From: Halanaerobiales bacterium
GTDB lineage: Bacteria > Bacillota_F > Halanaerobiia > DY22613
NCBI GenBank assembly: GCA_023128035.1
Contig: JAGMES010000002.1
Coordinates: forward strand, 1 to 64,000
DNA length: 64,000 nt
Reading direction: 5' to 3'
A program made the translations under genes and the position numbers. The notes beneath the pieces are model-generated. The model was not told where the DNA came from. It was given only the letters and a program-made list of their open reading frames with translations, and did not search any database. This document shows positions 44,701-52,600 of the stretch, piece after piece; positions within the stretch are counted from its first letter, which is position 1; each line of letters starts with the position of its first letter.

Positions 44701-46619
44701 TTTTAACTCATGAAATGATCAAAGACACTATAGTAATAGATCGCAAAGATACTAATGACAATAAATATTTGTGTGCTTACTTTGTAGCAGAGGTTGAACT
44801 ATCGGTTGGGGAGTTACGCTCCTATCTTAAAAAAGAATTGCCTGATTATATGATTCCATCATACTTTGTACAACTCGAAAAATTACCATTAACATCAAAT
44901 GGTAAGGTTAATCGTAGAGCTTTACCCGAACCTGAGGGTAATTTGATTACAGATGTGTACGTAGCTCCACGCAATGAAGTTGAGGAAACTTTGGCGGAGA
45001 TTTTCTCTAAAGTTTTGGGAGTAAAACAAGTTGGAATTGATGATAATTACTTCGATCTTGGGGGAGATTCAATTAAAGCAATCAAGATTGTGGCAGATGC
45101 TAATCAGGCAAATCTAAATATTTCGGTAAAAGATCTCTTTAAGTATAAAACAATTTCTGAGTTATTAGATAATGTCGATTATGCTAAGAAGAGTAAAGAA
45201 ATTTCACAAGAAGAAGTAGAAGGTGAAGTCTTATTGACTCCAATTCAACAATGGTTTTTTGATAAGAAATTGAGCCATCCACATTATTGGAATCAGAATA
45301 ATCTATTCAAACTTAGAGATGATGTCAATTTAGAATTGTTAGAAAAGGTATTTAAGAAAATTATTGAACATCATGATGCTCTAAGAATGGGATATAAATT
45401 TGCAGAAGATAAAGTTTTACAGATTAATCGTAGAAATGATGAGATTGATTTTAAACTACAAATGGTAGATTTGAGTGACGAGTGTTATCAAATTCAAAGT
45501 GAGCAGATCAAAAATATTTCTGAAGAGATTCAAGCAAAATTGAATCTAGAGACTGATTTTTTGATTCAAGGAGTGATCTTTGATCTTGGGGAAAATGGAA
45601 AACGATTGTTTATCTCTATTCATCATCTGGTTATTGATGGAGTTTCGTGGAGAATTTTGTTAGAAGATATTGAATTTCTTTATAACTCTAATTTAGAGAT
45701 GGAGTTACCCTTGAAAACCACATCTTATAAGGACTGGAGTAGAAAGTTAGTAGAGTTTGCTGAAAGGGAAGTTCTGAACATTGATTATTGGGAACAGATT
45801 GATCATACAAATATTCCATCTTTATCTATAACAAAAGTTGAAGAAAATCGTTTGAAAGATCATGACCGTAAATTATTTGAGTTAGATAAAGACAGGACAG
45901 ATGAGTTGTTAACTAAGATTAATTGGGCTTATAATACTGAGATTAATGATATTTTGCTTACTGCTTTGACTCTTGCTTTATCAGAATCTACTAATACTGA
46001 GCATGTTTTTATTCTCTTAGAAGGTCATGGCAGGGAAGAGATGATTGAGGATGTGGTTATCACTAGAACAATTGGATGGTTTACGAGCATCTATCCAATA
46101 TGTTTGAAAAAGGAAGATACTTTGGAGAAAACAATTGTTGAGGTGAAAGATCAGTTGCATCGATTGCCAAATAAAGGTCTATCTTTTGGAGTAGCAAGAT
46201 ATTTACAGAGAAATACAAGGTTACAAACTCTAAATCCGGAAATATCATTCAATTATCTTGGACAGATGGATGGAATAGTTAGTATGGATACTGAACAATC
46301 AGAAGATGTAGGTTTGTTGTCAATTGCCGGGGAAGAGGCTTGCTCTTGTATTCAGGGTGATAATCTTCATGCAACTTTATTAGATATTACAGGTATGGTG
46401 GTTAACGGAAAATTGCAGATGGGCTTTAACTATAATCATCGTTATATAACAGAGGAATGGATGGATGAATTTGTATCAAATTATCAAGAGAATCTGATTG
46501 AAGTTATCGAACATTGTTTAAGAAAAGATGAGCAAAGATTTACAGTATCAGACTTAGATATGGAAGACATTTGGGATGACGAAGATCTTGAAATGATTTC
46601 TGATCTGTATGATTTATAG
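32754..46619 (+). CDS. Non-ribosomal peptide synthetase A: C-A-T-C-A-T-C-A-T-C-A-T-E
   Basis: 4621 residues, four modules plus an epimerase. The C domains have HHxxxDG at ~149 (HHIVYDG), 1196, 2222 and 3256. A domains carry YTSGSTGKPKG-type cores near 616 and onward. T domains have GGHS at ~1005, 2035 and 3072, and GGDS at ~4100, the form that precedes epimerases. The final E domain has HHLVIDG (~4293), EGHGREE and SFNYLG. Specificity residues read by eye: A1 DGSSVAEVT (unassigned, possibly aromatic); A2 DGTATAEVA (near the Tyr code); A3 DAFWIGGTF (Val); A4 DAFWYGGTF (Val-like, epimerised to D). The first C domain (ALSPLQEGMLYHYL) resembles the type that accepts a D-residue donor. The ATG has an AAAGGGG site; the promoter is probably at 31427. 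Confidence 0.95.
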   Translation: MAKKLKISKEDVQDILALSPLQEGMLYHYLKRPESDQYFVQLCLNLTGSINNDIFKKAWNYVVQTNEMLRTVFMWETFKNPIQVVLKKRDVEIQEYDFSDIENIAARTKRLNQVKEKDKNNKFQLESGSLFRIILCKLSQNNYEMIISYHHIVYDGWSNGIVLKEFFAVYDQFAKGQTSLKITKNSYKEFLKWVHNQNQNQQAQYWREYLQDFDSKTELPTYLKKESEIIIAENYLLNFPHDLTMRLKEFVKQQKITLSALFYASWAIFLERFNNKEDVVFGVTVSGRPTDVEKIEEMVGLFINTLPLRAKPNGSLILENFLQDISKALKEQQNYQCTPLVEIKSYSEIDAQSALFDSILVVENYPLDQKVNSKESALTLKSYSISEMTNFDLTVAINVFEKIEVNFSYNRDLFTKEMIGNYANYFVNILSEIIENPKLQISQIKMISKEEENLLLSGFNNTSVEYDQTKTIQQWFEEQVEKTPENIAVIFDEKELTYRELNKKANQLARVLRKKGVQRDDLVAIIAERSLEMIIGIIGILKAGGAYLPIAAEYPEKRIAYMLEDSKTKIVLTQKNLIKKLDFRGEIICLNDVQTSDDNNLEIINYSKDLAYEIYTSGSTGKPKGVLIEHKSILNYIHWRKHAYNYTSEDITLQLISFSFDGFGSNLYSSLLSGGTFILPKDNLDYYAIKDLIREKKITNMSIVPSMYQSILEVADSTDLSSLRFIVLAGEAAKKDLLELSEEKKLNIQFCNEYGPTENSVTTTSLLNMDVSNISLIGKPIYNNRVYILNKYNNLLPLTAAGELCISGVGLARGYHNNSELTEEKFVKNPFVDNPFGIILEERMYRTGDLAQWCADGNIKFLGRIDHQVKIRGYRIELGEIENQLVEHEEIEKVVVIDREDINHDKYLCAYFVSENDVKVNNLREYLGKVLPDYMVPKYFVKLDQILLTTNGKINKKSLPIPDIAIGGLNEYIEPSNEIEEKLVDIWKEILGVNSVGINDNFFELGGHSLKVTSFVSRVYKEFDIKIPLQLVFDSPTIKKLAEYISNAKKSLYKAIQPVEEREYYLVMNYPTSSAQKRLLILNQLDDNSTNYNTPGAMLIKGNLNLERFENTFKALIKRHESLRTSFEYVNAEAVQRIHKDVDIAFKIDYFKAKEADIEKCIEKFVKPFDLRKAPLLRVALVKLENQHLLLFDMHHIISDGTSMGVFVRDFVDLYRGKSLDELRIQYKDFAIWQNELLQSDQIKEQEKYWLECFDFGNEISQSNLPTDYLRPLLRNFEGEVLHFRIGKERKEKLDQMVSDQGVTLYMTLLAFFNIMLSNFNTTNRILVGTPITGREYPDLESIIGMFVNTLVMKNEPSGSKTFREFLVEVKENALKAYANQDYQFEMLVDKLDLARDMSKNPLFDTMFILQNTHLSEIQLEDLTFTPYEIKNKISKFDLSLNAVEVEDDILFDFEFCTKLFKRETIERLANYYKNIWDVVLENPEVKISEIEMISENEKYKLLYQFNDTTMEESKVKLLHQLFEEQVDKTPANIAVTFADTQMTYRELNQRANQLARLLIEKGIQKDDIVGLLIERSIEMIVGIMGVLKAGGAYLPIDPTYPEDRIQYMLNDSNVQIVLTQSHFEDERMYSNDSSNLENVVKPDDLAYVIYTSGSTGKPKGVMIEHLNVVNTIYWRKNEYYLNADDRVLQLFSYSFDGFVTSFFTPIVSGAEVILLNEDDAKDVLAIKEVIVTKKVTHFIAVPSLYSAILECILAKEAKSLRIITLAGEKVPKKLIVESRKLNPDLELVNEYGPTENSVATTILRNMQLEEKVTIGSPVANTRVYILNSYQKLLPINVPGEICISGGGLSRGYLNRADLTKEKFIDHPFIPGERIYKTGDLARWLPNGKIEFLGRIDHQVKIRGFRIEIEEIEAQLLKHKDVQEVIVIDKEDDQNNQYLAAYIVAGCEIGVDELREFLAHSLPNYMIPTYFTQLEKMPLTPNGKIDRKALPEPTQSCEREYVAPENDVEEKLAVIWSDVLGVQKVGVYDNFFDLGGHSLKATFLIAKVYKFFGVELSLKEIFKTTILREQALLITNTEKKKYLSIDKLAENDSYPPGCYPVSSAQMRLYILDQLDEDSTTYNMPGAFRIEGNLNQESLENVFKELINRHESLRTSFVTIDGEVYQKVHQDVDFNICYLKASENKLEELIEDFIKPFDLSKAPLLRVGVLKSGDQQILIIDLHHIISDGFSMGIIFKEFSHLYENLKLPELKIQYKDFAVWQNRFLLSDEMIKQQTYWLERFNEEIPLLSLPTDFVRPPIKSFIGDRIIFEADNNLRKQLKKLESSNQTTLYIVLLASYSILLSKYAGQNEVILGSPLAGRQHVDLENVVGMFVNTLAMRNKITGDQTFIEFLEQVKEDTFKAFENQDYQFEMLVDQLNLSKNMSRTPVFDVMFALQNGTDVELQMQDFKLVPYDFDFKVAKFDLTLNALEIDGKIRFDLEYCTKLFKRVTIEQMAEHFLKILREVTVNPEQKISEIELLLEDEKQKLLCEFNKTEVSYPEEKTICQFFEEQVEKNPDNIAVKFEDKHLTYRELNAKANQLARKLRNKGVSQNKVVGIQANRSLKMLVGVLAIVKAGGCYLPIDVDYPESRVKFMIEDSNVHILVIEKEIMESLSFAKEIINLGDEGLYSGDDSNLELINQPNDLIYIIYTSGSTGQPKGVMIEHKNVNRLISNSNMLIINEDERIMQTGSLAFDASTFEIWGSLLNGATLYLISKDDQLSADKFGKKLKDNQISMIWLTAPFFNQLVEEDLSIFSELKTLIVGGDALSVKHINLVRTKYPNLTIINGYGPTESTTFTTYFKIDKEYQENIPLGYPVSNTQVYILDENNQLQPVGVPGELVISGDGLARGYLNRPELTKEKFVQNPFVPGERMYKTGDLARWRRDGKLEFLGRIDHQVKIRGFRIEIGEIETYLLRHSEIKETVVVVKVDDNDNKYLVAYFVSDREISVSEIRTYMKEELPNYMIPSHFVQLEKLPLTSNGKVNRKVLPDVDGNIKVGTDYVAPTNEIEIKLAEIWSDILNIDRIGVNDNFFELGGHSLKATTLSSRISKEFKVAITLQRIFKEPTIRELAAYILEEEKSIYKRIEPIEEREYYPISSAQKRMFVINQFENQTTGYNIPGMMFIEGKFNRDRFEEAFSKVIERHESLRTSFESLNGEIVQIVHQDVDFEITYLTANENELEKIAFDFIKPFDLTQAPLIRVGVLTIKECHLLMIDMHHIISDGTSMGVLSKDFIKFYNGIEVPKLRVQYKDFANWQNEFFIEHIQKQEEYWLERLTEISVLDLPTDNQRPAEMSYEGERINFTLNDELTKQLKELAKRTGATLYMVLLAIYNVFLHKYTAQEDIIIGSPIAGRNHADLEDMIGMFVNTLALRNYPIKDKVFKEFLVEVKADTLETFENQDYPFEMLVDKLDLERDLSRNPIFDTLFVMQNINQIEAEIGDLRLIPFEFDNKISKFDLSLNVSERDKELEMGFEYRTKLFKEETIKRMAGHLINIIKQVVSNPEITLKEIEIISQEEKEEILTHFIGKNIDYPKDKTISELFEMQVERSKDQIAVVYEDQRLTYRELNEKSNQLARVLREKGVTKDQIVAIMSERSLEMIIGVMAIVKAGGAYLPIDLDYPEERVSYMLKDTDAKILLTQSDLIGQSYITDEQIDLSDQNLYTGECSNLEQINQSNDLIYIIYTSGSTGNPKGVMIKHINVNRLISNSNMLQINQNDRILQTGSLAFDASTFEIWGALLNGAGLYLTKKENILSPERFEVKMKEYQITKIWLTAPLFNQLLESNPAIFDELETLYVGGDALSPKHINDVRKMHKNLRVVNGYGPTESTTFTTFFNIDKEYTNIPIGIPVSNTKVYILDSSNKVQPIGVPGELCITGDGLARGYLNQPELTKEKFVENPLTSELMYRTGDLVRWLPNRNIEFIGRIDQQVKIRGFRIELGEIENYLLTHEMIKDTIVIDRKDTNDNKYLCAYFVAEVELSVGELRSYLKKELPDYMIPSYFVQLEKLPLTSNGKVNRRALPEPEGNLITDVYVAPRNEVEETLAEIFSKVLGVKQVGIDDNYFDLGGDSIKAIKIVADANQANLNISVKDLFKYKTISELLDNVDYAKKSKEISQEEVEGEVLLTPIQQWFFDKKLSHPHYWNQNNLFKLRDDVNLELLEKVFKKIIEHHDALRMGYKFAEDKVLQINRRNDEIDFKLQMVDLSDECYQIQSEQIKNISEEIQAKLNLETDFLIQGVIFDLGENGKRLFISIHHLVIDGVSWRILLEDIEFLYNSNLEMELPLKTTSYKDWSRKLVEFAEREVLNIDYWEQIDHTNIPSLSITKVEENRLKDHDRKLFELDKDRTDELLTKINWAYNTEINDILLTALTLALSESTNTEHVFILLEGHGREEMIEDVVITRTIGWFTSIYPICLKKEDTLEKTIVEVKDQLHRLPNKGLSFGVARYLQRNTRLQTLNPEISFNYLGQMDGIVSMDTEQSEDVGLLSIAGEEACSCIQGDNLHATLLDITGMVVNGKLQMGFNYNHRYITEEWMDEFVSNYQENLIEVIEHCLRKDEQRFTVSDLDMEDIWDDEDLEMISDLYDL

Positions 46620-46637
46620 TTATAGTTATAGTTATAT
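46614..46637 (+). repeat. TTATAG hexanucleotide repeat at the NRPS A/B junction
   Basis: Three exact TTATAG units and a fourth TTATAT begin inside the last codons of NRPS A (stop TAG at 46617-46619). They run into the 44-nt spacer before NRPS B. Slippage here would alter spacing, not the reading frame of either protein's core. Confidence 0.8.
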
Positions 46638-46663
46638 TTTTGAAGGTAGGAGGTTGAATAATT

Positions 46664-49600
46664 TTGGATAAGAATAAGATTGTAAAACTCGGGCCATTAA
46701 CCCCTATGCAGAATGGTATGTTATTTTACAGCCTTTTAGATGGACAAAGTACCAACTATTATGAACAGATGTGTATTTATTTAGATGGTGATATCGACTT
46801 AGATTATCTTAAAAAGGCTTGGCAGATGGTTATAGATCGACATGAGGTATTTAGAACTAATTTTGTTTGGAAACAGGTTAAACAACCGGCTCAGCTTGTT
46901 TTAAAATCGAAAACTGCCGAGATTTATGAATATGATATCTCAGATTTAGAAAATGCTGAACAGCAAAATTTCATTTTACAATTTAAGAAAGAAGATTTAG
47001 AGAAGAGATTTGATTTTGAAAAGGGAAAACTAAATCGTCTTACTTTTATCAAATTATCACAAAAGAAAGTTTTTGTTTGCTGGACATTCCACCACATCCT
47101 TCTTGATGGGTGGAGTTGTCCGCTTGTATTGCAAGATTTTTTTGGTATCTATAATTGTTTAAAACATAAACTCCCTTTGCCAAAAGCACCAGCAGCGCAG
47201 TTTTCAGATTATCTAAAATGGTTAAGAACTAAAAATATGAAAACTGCTTTAAAATTCTGGTCAAACTATTTAAAAGATTTTGAGGAATCTACCCAATTAC
47301 CATATGATTATAGAACAAAACAAAGTGAGATTATTAAGGAATCTTTGTTAAAAGAGATTGAATTTGACCAGCAAAAGACTAAAACAATTTATCAGTTTTG
47401 CAAAGATCATAATATAACTATAAATGCTTTGATTCAAACTGCTTGGGGATTAATGCTTCAAAAGTATAATTATACTGATCAAAGCTGTTTTGGAATGACA
47501 GTTTCAGGAAGACCAGGAGATTTACAAAATGTTCAAGAAATTGTTGGAATATTTATTAATACTATTCCGGTTTTAGTTAAAACAGAAGAAACTGACACAG
47601 TAAGAGAATTGTTAGAAAAAGTTAATAGCGATCTGGTTAATATAAGAGATTATGAATACGTATCCCTGGCAGATATTCAGCAAAATGTGGATCATGTTGA
47701 ATCATTATTTGATTCTTTAGTCGTCTTTGAAAATTATATGGGAAGTTCATCAAAGGGTATGACTAATCAAGATTTTACTATTGAATTTGACTCAGTTTAT
47801 GAATTGAGTAATTATGATTTTGTGATTACTGTAGGAGCTGACGAAAAAATTGTCATAAAATTAACATATAATAAAGAACTATTTAATCAAGATACTATCG
47901 CAAGAATTGGAAATTCCCTGACTTTATTAATCGATACTTTGATTGAAAAACCAGAACAACTTGTTAAAGAAATCTCAATCGTATCAGAAGAAGAGAAAAA
48001 AAGAATTTTAAATGAATTTAATAATAGCAAAGTAGAATATCCTAATGATAAAAATATTCAGCAATTTTTTGAAGAACAAGTTTCTAAATCTCCGTCTGCT
48101 ACTGCTTTAATCTATGATAATCAAAAAATGACTTATGAAGAGTTAAATTATAAATCAAACCAACTTGCAAGATTGCTCCGAAATAAAGGTGTAAAACCTA
48201 ATCAAATAGTAGGGATCGTGATTGATCGTTCATTTGAAATGATGATTGGAATTTTAGGTATTTTAAAAGCAGGTGGAGCGTATTTACCAATTGATCCTAA
48301 TTATCCTATAGATAGAATCATGTATATGCTGGAAAATAGCCAAACAGAAATTTTATTAACAGAAAAAGATGTCATGGAAGAGATTAAGTTTGTAGGCGAG
48401 ATGATAGATATTAAAAATAAAGTTTCTTATAATCAGGATGGTTGCAATCTAGAATTGGTTAATCAGCCAAATGATCTTTTATATATCATCTATACATCTG
48501 GTTCAACGGGTAAACCAAAAGGTGTTATGATTGAACACCGCAATGTAGTTAGATTGTTATTTAATGATAAATTTCAATTTGATTTTTCAGAAAAAGATAT
48601 TTGGACAATGTTCCACTCCTTCTGTTTTGATTTTTCGGTGTGGGAGATGTATGGAGCTTTATTATATGGCGGAAAATTAGTAATTATTCCAAAGGTTGTA
48701 GCTCAAGATACCAAAAAATATTTGCAAGTTTTGAAGGCTCAAAAAGTAACTGTTTTAAACCAGACCCCGACATCTTTTGATAATTTATCTAAAGAAGAGA
48801 TGAGTTGTCCTGATAGTGAGCTTAAGATTAGGTATGTGATTTTTGGTGGAGAAGCGTTAAAGCCAATTATGCTAAAAGATTGGCATGAGAAATATCCTGA
48901 GACTAAGCTTATAAATATGTTTGGAATCACCGAAACAACTGTTCATGTAACTTATAAAGAGATTGGTGAATATGAGATTCAAAATAATATAAGTAATATT
49001 GGAAAACCAATTCCTACTTTGACAACTTATATTTTTGACTCACATCAAAAACTGGTTCCAATAGGTGTTCCTGGTGAGATTTGTGTAGGTGGTGCAGGAG
49101 TTGCACGAGGTTATTTGAATCGTTTTGAACTGACTAATGAAAAATTTATTGAGAATCCTTATAAATCTGGAGAAAAAATTTATCGCTCAGGTGACTTAGC
49201 CAAATGGTTGCCATCTGGAGATATGGAGTATATGGGCAGGATTGATTTTCAGGTTAAGATTAGAGGATATCGAATTGAAATTGGTGAGATTGAAAATCAG
49301 TTATTGCGTCAAAAAATAAAAACTGATTCTGGAGAGATTGAAGTCAAAAATGCTGTTGTTATTCCGAATAAAGATTCTTCTAACCTAATTGGATATTTAG
49401 TTATAACTGGTGAAGTTTCAGTTGAAACTGTTAAGCAACAAATTGCGAAGTTTTTGCCTGATTATATGATTCCTCATCATTTTGTCTTATTAGATGAAAT
49501 GCCTTTAACTCCAAATGGTAAGATTGATCGCAAAGCATTGAAAGAATTTGCTGGTGATATCAGAGTCGCTACAGAGTATGTACCTGCGCAAAATGAGTTA

Positions 49601-52600
49601 GAAGAAAAAATCGCTGAAATTTGGTGTGATGTTTTAAAAGTCAATAAAGCAGGGATGAATGATAACTTCTTTGAACTTGGAGGTCACTCACTAAAGGCAA
49701 CACAGGTTATATCAAGAATTTTGAAAGAAGCTAAAGTAGAGGTTCCTTTACGTCAACTTTTTGTATCACCAACTATTAAAGAATTGGTCAAATATATTGA
49801 GAAAGCTGAGCAGAGTGTTTATTCTTCGATTGAACCTGCAAAATTAAGAGACTATTATCCAGTTTCGTCAGCGCAAAAGCGATTATTTGTGTTAAATGAA
49901 TTAGAAAATAATACTTCCTACAATATGCCAGATGTTATGCTTATTGAGGGAGATTTGGATTTTGAGCATATTGAAAAGGTATTTTTAGAATTAATTAAAC
50001 GCCATGAATCTTTTAGAACATCATTTGAAATGATCAATGGTGAGGTTATTCAGAGAATTCATAGTGATATTCAGTTTAAAATTCAACATATGGAAGCTAG
50101 TGAAGAAGGACTTTCTAAGATTATTAAAGAATTTATCAGACCATTTGATTTAAGTAAAGCACCATTATTGCGAGTTGGACTTATTAAAATGAAAGAAAAG
50201 TATGCACTTTTAACTGATGTACACCATATTATCTCTGATGGAATCTCTACAAATATCTTAGTTAGTGAGTTTCTTCAACTTTATGCAAAGAATAATTTAC
50301 CTAATTTAAAATTGCAATATAAAGATTATGCTGTTTGGGAAAGAGAGTTTATGGCTTCAGAAAAAATGCTTAAACAGGAGAATTACTGGTTAGAATTATT
50401 TAAAGATGAGATTCCTGTTTTGGAGCTACCAACTTTAAATCCACGACCAGCGATTATGAGCTTTGAAGGTGATACTTATAACTTTAAGTTAAATAAAGAT
50501 TTGACAGTTAAGCTTAACCAACTGATTAATGATACTGGACTTACGCTGTATATGGCATTGTTAGTAGCATATCATTTGATGTTATCTAAATATTCGGGCC
50601 AGCCCGACATAGTAATCGGTTCACCAGTAGCTGGAAGAAGACACCCTGATTTAGAAAATGTAATCGGCATGTTCGTAAATACACTAGCTTTACGAAATAC
50701 TTATCAAAAGAATCAAACTATAGCACAATTTTTAGAAGAAGTCAAAGAGAATACGATCAAAGCTTTTGAAAATCAAGATTATCAATTCGAGATGCTTGTA
50801 GACGGGCTACAATTACGCAGAGATTTGAGCCGTAACCCACTTTTTGATGTGATGTTTGTTTTGCAAAATATTAATGATGTTGAAGTTTCGTTAGAAGATG
50901 TTCGCTTTACACAATACCACTTTGAAAATAAGGTGGCGAAATTTGATTTAACACTGATAGCATTTGAAACAGAAGATGAGATTTTGATGAATCTCGAATA
51001 CAGTACCCACCTATTTTCAAGAGAAACTATTGAAAAGATGGCAGTACATCTGATAAACATAATTTCTGAGATAGTGAAATCATCAGATAGTAAGATATCT
51101 GAGCTAAAAATGATTTCGGAAGAAGAAAAAAATGCACTTATCTATGAGTTTAATCAAACTGCTACAGATTACCCTAAAGATAAGACTGTTCAAATGCTCT
51201 TTGAAGAACAGGCGGCAAGAATACCTGATCAGATTGCGATTTGTTTTGATGAAGATTCTCTGACATATGGAGAATTAAATCAAAAAGCAAATCAACTGGC
51301 AAGAATATTAAGAAAACAGGGTGTAAAATCTGATGAGCTTGTAGCGATTATGGTTGATAGATCATTTGAGATGATTATTGGGATTTTGAGTGTTTTAAAA
51401 GCAGGTGGTGCATATGTTCCAATTGATCCAGAATATCCAATGAGTCGGATTCAGTTTATGTTAGAAGATTGTAATGCAAAGTTTTTACTGAATAAGTCAG
51501 AGCTTTTAATGACTAAAAGTCCTCTTTGTGAAGAAGTTTATTTCTTGGGAAATATTATTACTTTGGATGATCAAAAACATTATACTGGAGATGATTCAAA
51601 CCTTGAAAATATTAACCAATCTGATGATTTAGCTTATGTGATTTATACATCAGGATCAACAGGAAAACCAAAAGGAGTTATGATTCAACATAGAGGTTTA
51701 ACTAATTATATTTGTTGGGGTCAAAAGGTCTATATACAGGGTGAAAAGTGTGATTTTCCACTTTATTCGTCTCTATCTTTTGATTTAACAGTTACCTCAA
51801 TCTATCTGCCTTTGACAACTGGAAATAAACTGTTGATATATGGTAAAGAAGATAAGGAACTATTGATTACTAAAATCATCAAAGAAAACAAAGTACAGAT
51901 TATTAAGCTAACTCCTGCTCATTTAGAAATCATTAGAAATTTAGATGTGTCTGATTCTAAAATTAAGAGAATGATTGTGGGAGGGGAAGAGCTTAAAAGA
52001 GAGTTGGCTTTAGATATTTATGAAAAGTTTAATGGTAGTATCGAGATATACAATGAATATGGTCCAACAGAAACAGTAGTTGGTTGTATGATTTATAAAT
52101 TTGACCCTCAGAATGATCAAAGAATTTCTGTGGCAATCGGTGTACCTGCTGATAATGTTCAGATTTATATTTTGGATAATAATCTTAATCCAACTTCTCA
52201 AGGTGTTCATGGAGAAATCTATATTTCGGGTGATGGTGTGGCCAGAGGATATTTGAATCGACCTGAATTGACAGTAGAAAGATTTATAGCAAATCCATTT
52301 ATTGATAATCCTTCTGGGATTATCTTAGGAGAGAGGATGTACAAGACAGGTGATTTAGCTCGTCAACTTCCTAGTGGTAATCTAGAATTTTTGGGAAGAA
52401 TAGATCATCAGGTCAAGATTCGGGGATTTAGAATAGAATTAGGTGAGATTGAGACTGCTATTTTAAATCATGATCAAATTGATAAAGCAGTTGTTATAGA
52501 TCATAATGATGATAATGGAAATAAATATCTGTGTGCATATATTGTAGACAAAAGTGAGTTATCTGTTTTAGAGTTAAGAGAATATTTGGCTAAAAAGTTA

